A stretch of 64,000 nt of DNA, taken from Chloroflexota bacterium (GTDB lineage: Bacteria; Chloroflexota; Dehalococcoidia; Bin125). Positions 15,977 to 23,900 of this stretch are shown one piece after another. The DNA is taken from contig VXQT01000025.1 of NCBI GenBank assembly GCA_009838915.1, positions 1 through 64,000 of the forward strand. The letters are read 5' to 3'. Positions within the stretch are counted from its first letter, which is position 1. Each line of letters starts with the position of its first letter. The translations under genes and the position numbers were made by a program. The notes beneath the pieces were generated by a model, which was not told the DNA's origin, searched no databases, and saw only the letters and a program-made list of their open reading frames with translations.

Positions 15977-16936
15977 TCAGACGAACGCGGGCAGGACTTC
16001 TTCCGAGATACGCCGATACTGCGTCGTCTGGTCGCCGCTGCAGATGCGCAGGAGCACCGAGGTCGCGCCGGCGTCGATGTAGCGCTGAATGTCCTCGACG
16101 GCTTGCTCCGGCGGGCCGTACGAGCACCAGCGGCGGACCATCGCCTCGGAGTGGTCGAGGAAGTAGTAGTCGTCGAGGAAGCGCTTGGCCTCGGCATAGG
16201 CGGCGTCACGGTCGTCGTCGATCATGACCGAGTGGAACGCGACCACGTCGAAGTCGTCGGGCAACTCGCGTCCCGATTCGTCGGCATAGCGGCGGATGTC
16301 GGCCAGATACTCGCCGAGAAGATCGGGCGTGAGCGTGGTCGACATCCAGCCGTCGCCAAGGCGGGCGACTCGGCTGAGGCCGCGCTCTCGGTTGCGTGCG
16401 TCGTGGGGACTGGGGTTGGAGACAATCAGGATCGGGATCGGCCGCTGGATCGAGTGCGGCTCAATCGTCAGATTGTCGAAGTCGTTGTACTTGCCGTGGT
16501 AGGACGCGTCGTCCACCGAGGTCAGGAGGCGAACAATCTCAATCGCCTCCTCCATCCGTCCCGACCTAGTTATGGGGGGGATGCAAAAGTGGTCGAACTC
16601 GGACGCGTCGGCGGCGCCCATGCAGGCGGCGAATGTGAGCCGACCATTGGAGATCACATCAATCGCCGCAAGCTGATAGGCGAGCAGGATCGGAGGGCGC
16701 ACCGGAGTTGTGGCGAAGCATCCAGGCCCGATGCGCACCCGCTCGGTGCGGGCCGCGAGCGCGCTCATCAAGGACAGAGCATCCAGTCGAGGCTTGGCTG
16801 TGATCGAGTCGCCAACCCAGACCGAAGTCCAACGCTCGTCCTCGTCGACGAGGCGGGCAAGGTCGTACATCTCCTCCAGCGAGGAATCGCCGGTGACAAC
16901 GCCGCGGTTGGTCAAGGTGAGGCCGAAGTTGACCAT
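15977..16936 (-). CDS. LLM-class flavin-dependent oxidoreductase (tandem paralogue)
   Basis: 319 residues, close relative of the product at 14944: 'MVNFGLTLTNRGVVTGDSSLEEM', 'RWTSVWVGDSITAKPRLDALSLMSALAARTERVRIGPGCF', 'SYHGKYNDFDNLTIEPHSIQRPIPILIVSNPSPHD'. It is a predicted cytoplasmic flavin or F420 oxidoreductase. ATG 16936 is chosen because the paralogue starts at the same MVNFGL and CTGGAG precedes it. It is the promoter-proximal gene of the pair; a CRP-like palindrome lies about 80 bases upstream. Confidence 0.9.
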   Translation of the reverse strand: MVNFGLTLTNRGVVTGDSSLEEMYDLARLVDEDERWTSVWVGDSITAKPRLDALSLMSALAARTERVRIGPGCFATTPVRPPILLAYQLAAIDVISNGRLTFAACMGAADASEFDHFCIPPITRSGRMEEAIEIVRLLTSVDDASYHGKYNDFDNLTIEPHSIQRPIPILIVSNPSPHDARNRERGLSRVARLGDGWMSTTLTPDLLGEYLADIRRYADESGRELPDDFDVVAFHSVMIDDDRDAAYAEAKRFLDDYYFLDHSEAMVRRWCSYGPPEQAVEDIQRYIDAGATSVLLRICSGDQTTQYRRISEEVLPAFV

Positions 16937-17012
16937 GGGTGCGCTCCAGTTCAAAGGACAACGTACTCCAATCTCCACCGTTTGACAGACATCTAGTGGC
17001 CATACCTGATTC

Positions 17013-17028
17013 TGTGATCTACATCACG
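17013..17028. promoter_or_regulatory. CRP/FNR-type operator-like palindrome
   Basis: TGTGA-TCTACA-TCACG, one mismatch from the TGTGA-N6-TCACA half-site pair used by CRP-family regulators. It lies upstream of the tandem LLM genes on the minus strand, at a distance suited to an activator. A single match can arise by chance. Confidence 0.25.
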
Positions 17029-17151
17029 GGGAATCTCCTCTTCGCCATGCTTGAGGGGAGGACTCAGCAGATGCGCGCTCAACTCAACGTCTTCTGGCAC
17101 ACGCCGGAACCGCACTGTCTCAGTCGCTTCCGCGCTCGCCTCGGGACGCTT

Positions 17152-19743
17152 TCACCACGAGCGCCCCTCAGCGCGCAAGCCTACGATGTATGCCCAAGCA
17201 TCCGGTTGTCGCTGCCAACTCATGGTCACCGATTCGCCCGCTCGCGTGACGGATAGCTCCTGGGGAGGACCGAGCGTGGTCACGAGCTGCGGCTCTGACC
17301 ATTGGAGCTGTTCAGGTCGACGTAGTTGTACTGGATCGATGTAACGCGCGAGCTGATACTCGTAGCTGGACAGAGGCTCAAGTCCCTCCAACAAACCGGC
17401 GCAGCGCCCGCCATACGCGTGGAACTCGACCGGGAATTCATGCTGATAGGACCATGTTTCCGCACCGACTACCCGCCAACGCAGGGCAGCAACGTAGCGC
17501 CCGTGGCAGTTGTCCCAAGTCAACCAGACTCGATCACGATGTACGCTCCGGGGTCCGAACGGGACATCGAATGGTCCGTAGCCGTCTTCGGTTTTGTAAG
17601 TCCAGACATCTTCACTCCCGAGTGTGTCATGCGCAATCTGGCCATTCGCATCCATCACCGACACCGGGATGGGCTTCAGCATGCCGTTAGCGCCTGTACT
17701 GCACTCGACGATGGTGAAGCCGGAGTAGCCCTCGGTCTGAAATCCCAACATGTCACCGACAGAGACAGTGAACGGCCACGCGCCACCAGAGATACTCCAA
17801 TGGACTGCCATGGGAGCACGACCGGCAGGCGGGCATAGAGAGAGCTGTGCATATGCGCGAATCTCGAGTGGTTCAGATTCTCTCGGCGGTAGACGGAGAC
17901 CTAGCGAGTTGTGAAAGAAGTGAACAACCTCGAGCGGCCCTTCGTACAGGGTCGCGACGTTAACGCCCAGATCCCTGTCAGTCGATTTGATGGGGATCTC
18001 TGCGCTGATCTGTCGGCCAACGTCAATCACTTCTGCCCTCCGGAAGTTGCGCTTGACATACAGCCGATACCCGATCACATCGGAGTCATCGGCTGGAGCG
18101 TCCCAGTAGACCTCCAGGACATCGGAGCGCTCGACCAAACGCTCGTTTCGATAAGAGTCGTTCAGGTGGGATATCTCGGCCTCCGCCGACCAGGGCGTCC
18201 ACGCACTCTCATGCAGGAGTCGGACCCGGAAGTCGGTAGGGATCTGGTTGTACGCCAAAGAGACGGAGAATTCACTAGTGCGGGTCTCGCGGACAAAACG
18301 GCGACCGTCTACTTCCCAGCTCACTTCTGCCAGGTCGGCATCCTGGTGAAACCAGCGAAAGCTCCACGTAGCCGGCCGTGGGTCTTCATGATGGAGATGC
18401 GACCAGCTCACCTTGTAGAAGTGAGGCGGCCGCGGAGGCGATCCCCGAATGGGCAGACCGGAATCGTAGGAAGGGACATGCAGGTCGATCTCCGTCGCAC
18501 CGACAGGCGAGGTCCACGTCTCGATCCCGATCGCGAATGTTCCCCCCTCTACCCACCAGTTGGAGGGAAGATGCACGCGAGACTCTCCTGGAGAGACGGT
18601 CTCGCAGCTTTGCGAGTACAGGTGCTCAGCGGGCTGAGCGCACACAGTCGTCTCGTACCGTGAACCCGTTGAGGGCGCGGTCCATGTCACTTCCAGACCG
18701 TCGTCGACGATTCTTGCGTCAACATCGGTCGGAATCCTTGACGGAGGCGACCAGGCATCTGGAGCCGGCTCCGTGCGCAACTCGAACTCGTGCTGATCGA
18801 AGCCCCCCCTTCCATCCAGCGCGACTCTCACTCGATACAACGTGTCCGGGAGCAAGTCGTCGAAGCGCGCTTCGTACAGTGGACCAGTCGTGATACGACG
18901 ACTATGACCCTGGGCGTACCGATCAGCCTCGATGGCCTGCAGCCGCGCGACGTATACCAACCCCTCCACGTGCGGACCCCAGCTCAGTGTGATGCTGTCG
19001 TGGGACGCCTCGGCTTGCAGGTTCAGCGGAGGCACCAGCGTGACGACCGTTGCGATTTCGGACCAGTTGAGCGCTTGCGGCGCCTCCAAGTCGTGGGCGT
19101 GACGGATCTGGGCGGCCTGCAGTTCAAGCTGCTCGCCTGCCGGCGAAGTCTCTATCTTCCAGGAGTGCCGGAATGTCCATGACTCAGGTTCGTCTGGGCG
19201 AAAGTGCTCGAACTGCCACTCTCCGGAGTCGGAGTCGCGCCAACGAATGGCGAAGCTCTCGGCCCGCTGCTCACGGTGCCTGTATGGGGCGCCCAACTCT
19301 GCGGTGAGTGTCGCACTCTGAGACCTGACCAACCCACTCTCGACGCGGAGACGGATGGGGGCAGGCAACGACGGGACCAGGCGATGCTCCGCAACCGCGT
19401 AGGCGCGGGCGCCGGTTGCGTCGGTGACTCGGACGATCATCCGCTGGATGTCTTCACTGCCGGGCGGCCCCAGGCGCGACCAGGGCCTGGACGATCGGCA
19501 AGGGATGTAGTGCGGGTCCGGTGACTGCTCGACTGGTTGTCCGTCGACGGTGAGCTGGTAGGGCGGCTGGCCTCCCTGGATGTGGTAGTCGAGCGTGGTC
19601 ACCGAGCCGAGCGTGCAGGTCTCGCGGTTGGCGGTAACCGCCAACGTCAGCGGCTCGTCGTCTTCGGCACCGGCGAGCGCGCCGCCGAGCAGCATCGACG
19701 AAAGGGTCAGGGGCGCCAGGAGTGCCGGCCAGAGGCGTCGCAT
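17152..19743 (-). CDS. Large secreted protein with fibronectin type III-like domains
   Basis: 863 residues. 'MRRLWPALLAPLTLSSMLLGGALAGA' is a Sec signal peptide, so the protein is exported. The body is a chain of beta-rich segments of about 90-100 residues resembling Fn3 domains, such as 'PLNLQAEASHDSITLSWGPHVEGLVYVARLQ...YEARFDDLLPDTLYRVRVAL' and 'GLEVTWTAPSTGSRYETTV'. It ends with 'PQELSVTRAGESVTMSWQRQPDAWAYIVGLRAEGRSW'. No catalytic motif, membrane anchor or sortase signal is visible at the C-terminus. A role in surface adhesion or polymer binding is plausible but inferred. Some stretches are less GC-rich than the neighbours. Confidence 0.8.
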   Translation of the reverse strand: MRRLWPALLAPLTLSSMLLGGALAGAEDDEPLTLAVTANRETCTLGSVTTLDYHIQGGQPPYQLTVDGQPVEQSPDPHYIPCRSSRPWSRLGPPGSEDIQRMIVRVTDATGARAYAVAEHRLVPSLPAPIRLRVESGLVRSQSATLTAELGAPYRHREQRAESFAIRWRDSDSGEWQFEHFRPDEPESWTFRHSWKIETSPAGEQLELQAAQIRHAHDLEAPQALNWSEIATVVTLVPPLNLQAEASHDSITLSWGPHVEGLVYVARLQAIEADRYAQGHSRRITTGPLYEARFDDLLPDTLYRVRVALDGRGGFDQHEFELRTEPAPDAWSPPSRIPTDVDARIVDDGLEVTWTAPSTGSRYETTVCAQPAEHLYSQSCETVSPGESRVHLPSNWWVEGGTFAIGIETWTSPVGATEIDLHVPSYDSGLPIRGSPPRPPHFYKVSWSHLHHEDPRPATWSFRWFHQDADLAEVSWEVDGRRFVRETRTSEFSVSLAYNQIPTDFRVRLLHESAWTPWSAEAEISHLNDSYRNERLVERSDVLEVYWDAPADDSDVIGYRLYVKRNFRRAEVIDVGRQISAEIPIKSTDRDLGVNVATLYEGPLEVVHFFHNSLGLRLPPRESEPLEIRAYAQLSLCPPAGRAPMAVHWSISGGAWPFTVSVGDMLGFQTEGYSGFTIVECSTGANGMLKPIPVSVMDANGQIAHDTLGSEDVWTYKTEDGYGPFDVPFGPRSVHRDRVWLTWDNCHGRYVAALRWRVVGAETWSYQHEFPVEFHAYGGRCAGLLEGLEPLSSYEYQLARYIDPVQLRRPEQLQWSEPQLVTTLGPPQELSVTRAGESVTMSWQRQPDAWAYIVGLRAEGRSW

Positions 19744-19796
19744 ACAGACAGAACGCTAGTGACGCCGCCGAGGTTCCCTTGCTGAAGCGGCTTGCC

Positions 19797-19877
19797 GGCG
19801 GAGCGAGCGGGTCCCTGCGTGAAGCAGGGACTGAGAATCAGGCGGAGCGAGCGGGCCCCTGCGTGAAGCAGGGACTG
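19797..19877. repeat. 37-bp direct repeat, two copies
   Basis: GGCGGAGCGAGCGGG(T/C)CCCTGCGTGAAGCAGGGACTG occurs at 19797-19833 and 19841-19877, differing at one base, with a seven-base spacer. Each copy contains the hairpin CCCTGCGTGAAGCAGGG. It lies between the Fn3 protein start and the hydrolase stop. Confidence 0.85.
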
Positions 19878-19885
19878 GGGCGGAC

Positions 19886-20680
19886 TCAGGCAGTGACGCC
19901 GGCGAGGGCGAAGTTGCGGACGAGGTCGGCGAGGGCGGCAGGGGCTTCGAGGTCGGCGATGTGGCCGCTGCCCGCGAGCTGCACCGACTGCGCGCCTGGG
20001 ATGGCGGCCCGCCAGATGTCGCCCATCTCGTGCGCGACGACGTTGTCGTGCTCGGAAGTGGCGATCAGCGTGCGCGTGTCAATCCGCACGAGGCGGCGGC
20101 CGACGCCGGTGTCGGGGATCGGCCAGAGGAACTTGGCGGAGGCGCGCAGGTCGAGCAGCTCCTCGACGTAGGCGTCCATCGGGTCGCGGTCGGCCATCAG
20201 CAGCTCATTGCGCTTCTCGGGATCGCTGAACAGGACGGCGGTGGGGAAGCCGGGATGCTGAGCGAACGGGTCCTCGCCGGGATGGCTCTCGGACCAGAGG
20301 CCCAGCGGATTGACCAGGGTCAACGACTGTACGGCATCGGGTCGGATGGCGGCGATCTCCGCGCCGATCCAGCCGCCGATGCTGACACCGACGACGTGCG
20401 CAGAGCCGACACCGAGGGTGTTGAGCAGGTCGACGTTGAAGAGCACGAGGTCGAGACCGTCACGGACGCCGGGCAGGTCGTCCTTGGCCGGACCCCAGCC
20501 GGGCTGGTACGGCGCGATCACGCGGAAGTCGTTGGCCAAGGCTTCGAGGGCCTCGCCCCAGCGCGGAATGCCGGTGATCGGGTGGAGGAAGAGCAATGCC
20601 GGCGAGTCGGCGTCGCCGCCCTGCCAGACGTGGGCGGTCTGGCCGCCGGGGGTGAGGTCAAGGGTCTGCAGTTCTGCCAT
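19886..20680 (-). CDS. Alpha/beta hydrolase
   Basis: 264 residues. 'ALLFLHPITGIPRWGEALEALANDFRVIAPYQPGWG' is the beta3-beta4 region, 'HVVGVSIGGWIGAEIA' is the nucleophile elbow with catalytic Ser, and 'GSGHIADLEAP' holds the catalytic His. It is a serine hydrolase acting on an ester, lactone or C-C bond; the substrate is unknown. The ORF track begins at 20770, but ATG 20680 overlaps the TGA of the upstream LLM gene (TGATG), implying translational coupling. The pair probably work in sequence: oxygenation, then hydrolysis. Confidence 0.85.
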   Translation of the reverse strand: MAELQTLDLTPGGQTAHVWQGGDADSPALLFLHPITGIPRWGEALEALANDFRVIAPYQPGWGPAKDDLPGVRDGLDLVLFNVDLLNTLGVGSAHVVGVSIGGWIGAEIAAIRPDAVQSLTLVNPLGLWSESHPGEDPFAQHPGFPTAVLFSDPEKRNELLMADRDPMDAYVEELLDLRASAKFLWPIPDTGVGRRLVRIDTRTLIATSEHDNVVAHEMGDIWRAAIPGAQSVQLAGSGHIADLEAPAALADLVRNFALAGVTA

Positions 20681-21927
20681 CAGTTCACTCCTGCGAGATC
20701 GCGCCTCGGCGCGCGTGATTGTTGCGTCGCAATCGGTCGTGGCGACCAGTGGTCCTCGTGATCTTCCCACAAGTGTCGCAGACGCGGGATTACCTGCTCA
20801 GCAAACAGCCGCGTGCTGCGCAGGGTGAGGTCGTGGGTCATGTCGCCGAGGTGAAAGACGCCGATCAGGTGGCCGGCGCGCAGCGATTTGACCAGGTGCT
20901 CCAGTTGCTCGGTCACGGTCTCGGGCGAGCCCGCGGCGAGCGAGCCTGCATGGAGTCGTTCCTGCCAGGTCGGGATACGCGCCGGATGCGGATTGGCCAG
21001 TTCCCGCATCGTCTGCGCGGCGCGCTCGCGGATGCCGCGCTCGGTGCGCCAGCCCGGGGCCTCGGACCAGCCGGGGAAATCGTCCTGTGTGTGACGCGAG
21101 GAGTACTCGAAGTGCGGCTCGTAGCGCTGCTGCGCTTCGTCGTCCGTCCTTGCGACGACGATGGTCTGCGAGACCGCGCCCTGGTAGGGGTTCGGCTCGA
21201 CGCCGCGCGCCTCGATCCGAGACCAGAACCCGTCCATCGCCGCCTGCGCAGCAGCGATGCCGCGGCTCGCGAGGCAGACGTAGTTGTAACCGCGTTCGGC
21301 GCAGAAGTCCCAAGTCTCCGAGGATATGCCGTCGGCGGGAATCCAGATCGGCGGATGCGGCTGCTGAATCGGCCGCGGCCAGATGTTGACGTAGCGCAGC
21401 CTGGTCGACTCGCCGTGCCAGGCGAACACGTCGGGGTCCTGCCAGGCGCGCAGGATCAGGTCGTGGTGCTCGCGGTAGACGCGACGGAAGTCGGCAGGGT
21501 TCGCGCCGTAGGCGAAGTTGGTGTCCATTGGCGTGCCCAGCGGGAATCCGGCGACGATCCGCCCGCCGGAGAGGACGTCGAGCATCGCGATCTCCTCCGC
21601 CGCGCGGGTCGCGGGGCGGTAGAGCGCGATCGACATGCCCAGCATGATGATCGCGACGCGCGAGGTACGGCGCGCCAACGCGGCGGCCATGAGCTGCGGC
21701 GAGGGCATCAGTCCGAAGACGTTCTGATGGTGCTCGTTGACGATCAAGCCGTCGAAACCGACCTGCTCGGCGTATTCCATCTGGTCGAGGTACTCGTGGT
21801 AGAGGCGGCCGCCCTCAACGGGGTCGTAGAGCGATGCATCGGCGTCGACCCAGACGGAGCGGTTGCGGTCGCGGAACTCGGCCGGCAGATGCGGCCAGGG
21901 CATCCCGTGAAACCAGTGGAACTTCAT
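20680..21927 (-). CDS. LLM-class flavin-dependent monooxygenase
   Basis: 415 residues of the luciferase-like family: 'MEYAEQVGFDGLIVNEHHQNVFGLMPSPQLMAAALARRTSRVAIIMLGMSIALYRPATRAAEEIAMLDVLSGGRIVAGFPLG' is the classic signature (EHH motif, EE-ML-D-LSGGR). The larger size and 'HEYLDQ' region resemble alkanal-type monooxygenases using reduced FMN. ATG 21927 lies 13 bases after the nitroreductase stop; the longer track start covers that gene. It belongs to the operon nitroreductase-LLM-hydrolase, where the nitroreductase-like flavoprotein could supply reduced flavin. Confidence 0.9.
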   Translation of the reverse strand: MKFHWFHGMPWPHLPAEFRDRNRSVWVDADASLYDPVEGGRLYHEYLDQMEYAEQVGFDGLIVNEHHQNVFGLMPSPQLMAAALARRTSRVAIIMLGMSIALYRPATRAAEEIAMLDVLSGGRIVAGFPLGTPMDTNFAYGANPADFRRVYREHHDLILRAWQDPDVFAWHGESTRLRYVNIWPRPIQQPHPPIWIPADGISSETWDFCAERGYNYVCLASRGIAAAQAAMDGFWSRIEARGVEPNPYQGAVSQTIVVARTDDEAQQRYEPHFEYSSRHTQDDFPGWSEAPGWRTERGIRERAAQTMRELANPHPARIPTWQERLHAGSLAAGSPETVTEQLEHLVKSLRAGHLIGVFHLGDMTHDLTLRSTRLFAEQVIPRLRHLWEDHEDHWSPRPIATQQSRAPRRDLAGVN

Positions 21928-21940
21928 GCGCGCGCCGGGC

Positions 21941-22474
21941 TCAGCCGCGCCAGACGACGTGTGCGGGCCGGCGCTCGGCCGGCATCTCGCGCAGGTCCTC
22001 GGGCGGGTAGCCGACGTACAGGTAGGCGACGATGCGGTCTTGCTCGCCAATGCCCAGCCAGCGCTTGGCGGCCGGGTTCTCGGCCAGTGCGCCGGTGCTC
22101 CACTTGGAGGCCAGCCCGCGCGATGTGGCGGCGAGCATCATGTTCTGCACGGCGCAGCAGACGGCGGCGTAGTCCTCGCGGTCGCGGATCGGGTCATCCA
22201 ACACGGCTTGCTGCGTGACGGCGATGAAGGTGGGCGAGCGCATCAGCTTGCCGCGCGGGTCCTTGGCGAACTCGCCGCCGCCGGCCAGGATCGCCGTGCA
22301 CATCTCCTCGCGCGCCTGCCCCGAAACCACGTGGAATTGCCAGGGCTCGGTGTGCTTGTGATTCGGCGCCCAGCGGGCCGCCTCGATCAGTTCCTCGACA
22401 ATCTCCGGCGAGACCGGGCGATCGGAGAAGACGCCGATCGTGCGGCGATCCCTAATGGCGGTGTCGACGTCCAT
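21941..22474 (-). CDS. Nitroreductase-family flavoprotein
   Basis: 177 residues. 'MDVDTAIRDRRTIGVFSDRPVSPEIVEELIEAARWAPNHKHTEPWQFHVVSG' is the FMN-binding N-terminus of the nitroreductase family (RRTxxxF, APNxxxxxPW). 'AVCCAVQNMMLAATSRGLASKWSTG' and 'GYPPED' follow. It transfers electrons from NAD(P)H through FMN to quinones, nitro compounds or free flavin. The GAGGAAG site fixes ATG 22474; the upstream extension in the track is repeat-derived. First gene of a three-gene minus-strand operon, and divergent from the MFS gene. Confidence 0.9.
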   Translation of the reverse strand: MDVDTAIRDRRTIGVFSDRPVSPEIVEELIEAARWAPNHKHTEPWQFHVVSGQAREEMCTAILAGGGEFAKDPRGKLMRSPTFIAVTQQAVLDDPIRDREDYAAVCCAVQNMMLAATSRGLASKWSTGALAENPAAKRWLGIGEQDRIVAYLYVGYPPEDLREMPAERRPAHVVWRG

Positions 22475-22500
22475 TGCCACTTCCTCGGTGCCCGCCCTGC

Positions 22501-22555
22501 TGGGAGCCCCCCTCTGCCTTCGGCATCTCCCCCCGCTGGCGCGGGGGGAGAGGGG
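22501..22555. repeat. G/C-rich palindromic repeat (type A)
   Basis: Full-length copy, GGGAGCCCCCCTCTGCCTTCGGCATCTCCCCCCGC-tg-GCGCGGGGGGAGAGGGG, between the divergent nitroreductase and MFS genes. Confidence 0.88.
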
Positions 22556-22598
22556 CTTCACGCGACCCAGTTGCGCGTCCAGCATACGATCACGGGAC

Positions 22599-23900
22599 AT
22601 GATTCGCGCGGGCATCGGTCAGACGTTCGAGGCGTTTGGGGTCGGGCTGTTCCGGCTGCACTGGCTGCTGACCGTGATGGCCTTCATGGCCTTCTCGATG
22701 AACTTCACGGTGCTGCCGATCGTCGCGTTCGACCTGGGCGGCGACAACTCGTCGGTTGCACTGGCGATGGCGGGCAATGGCGTCGACTGGTTCTTCATCG
22801 GCCCGTTCGCCGGTGCGCTCACCGACCGGCTGTCCAAGCGCCGCCTGATCGTGATGGCGCAGACGGCAATCGCAATCAACTACGCGCTGATCGGCTTCCT
22901 GATCCTGATCGGCCGGATCGAAGTGATCTGGCTGACCGTGAGCACGTTGTTTCTGGGCGCCTGCTTCGCCTTCACCGGACCGTCGCGCCGGGCGTACGTC
23001 GCCGACATCGTGCCGCCCCGTCTGGTAGGCAACGGCGTGGCTCTGCTGCAGACCGGGCTGACATTCCCCCAGTCGGTCGGGCCGGTGCTGGGCTCGCTTC
23101 TGCTGTTCGCGCCGTTCATCGGCGCCGACGGCGCCTACTTCATCATGGCGGCGATCCTTGTGATCACCATCGTCTCGCTCTTCCTGATGCCGCCGGGCAG
23201 TCCGCGCAACGTGCCTCGTGGGTCGGTCGTCCGCGAACTCATCCTGGGCCTGAGATACGCCTGGCGGCAGCCGCGCCTGCGCGTGCTGCTAGCCACGCTG
23301 CTGCTCGTCTCAGCAACCGCCGGTCCGTACCAGAACGTGCTGCCCGGGCTGCTCGAGAACGTGTTCGGGATCGAGTCGCGCAACCTGGGGCTGATCACCT
23401 GGCCGATGGGCGTGGGATCGTTCGTCGTGGGCCTGTCCGTGGCCGGCGTGGTGGGCACGCGCTGGTCGGCCGGCGTGCTGCTGGTCATGAGCTGCGCCTT
23501 CGGACTCGGAGTTGCGCTGCTCGGCGTCACGCCCAATGCGCTGGTGATGCTGCCGGTCGTGTTCCTGATCGGGTCCGGGTTCTCCGCGTTCCAGACCCTC
23601 AACACGGCGGAAGTGATCCGCCAGTCCGAGCGTGAGTTCCACGGACGGGTGACCGCGCTCACGTTCCTGCCCTTCGGGGTGCAGTCGTTCACCGGTCTGG
23701 GCTTCGGGCAAGTCGCGGACATGATCGGCGAGCAGGATGTGCTGATCATCATGGGACTCAGCGCGATTGCGATCAGCCTGGTCCTGGGCACGATCTATCT
23801 GCGCATGAAGACGCCGACAATTGAGGTCCACGAAGCAGTGGAGCGAGTGGTGCGCCGGACGTTGCGGCCGGTCGCGGCGGTCATGCGACCGCAGAAGTAG
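22599..23900 (+). CDS. MFS transporter
   Basis: 433 residues with about 12 hydrophobic segments, starting 'FRLHWLLTVMAFMAFSMNFTVLPIVAFDL'. The loop 'GPFAGALTDRLSKRRLIVMAQ' matches the MFS motif A region (G..aDR..rr). 'GPSRRAYVADIVPPRLVGNGVALLQTGLTFPQSVGPVLGSLLL' resembles MFS exporters of the EntS/MFS_3 type. It probably exports a small molecule or drug; the substrate is unknown. ATG 22599 follows a TACGAT box by eight bases; the longer track start runs through a repeat. Its TAG is immediately followed by the stop of the convergent peptidase gene. Confidence 0.88.
   Translation: MIRAGIGQTFEAFGVGLFRLHWLLTVMAFMAFSMNFTVLPIVAFDLGGDNSSVALAMAGNGVDWFFIGPFAGALTDRLSKRRLIVMAQTAIAINYALIGFLILIGRIEVIWLTVSTLFLGACFAFTGPSRRAYVADIVPPRLVGNGVALLQTGLTFPQSVGPVLGSLLLFAPFIGADGAYFIMAAILVITIVSLFLMPPGSPRNVPRGSVVRELILGLRYAWRQPRLRVLLATLLLVSATAGPYQNVLPGLLENVFGIESRNLGLITWPMGVGSFVVGLSVAGVVGTRWSAGVLLVMSCAFGLGVALLGVTPNALVMLPVVFLIGSGFSAFQTLNTAEVIRQSEREFHGRVTALTFLPFGVQSFTGLGFGQVADMIGEQDVLIIMGLSAIAISLVLGTIYLRMKTPTIEVHEAVERVVRRTLRPVAAVMRPQK

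Noticed and set aside
14911-16227. Plus-strand ORF of 438 codons opposite the LLM genes
   Set aside because: Antisense to a clear LLM gene; composition is that of a shadow frame.
20719-22218. Plus-strand ORF of 499 codons
   Set aside because: Antisense to the LLM and nitroreductase genes, both of which have strong family motifs and coupled starts.
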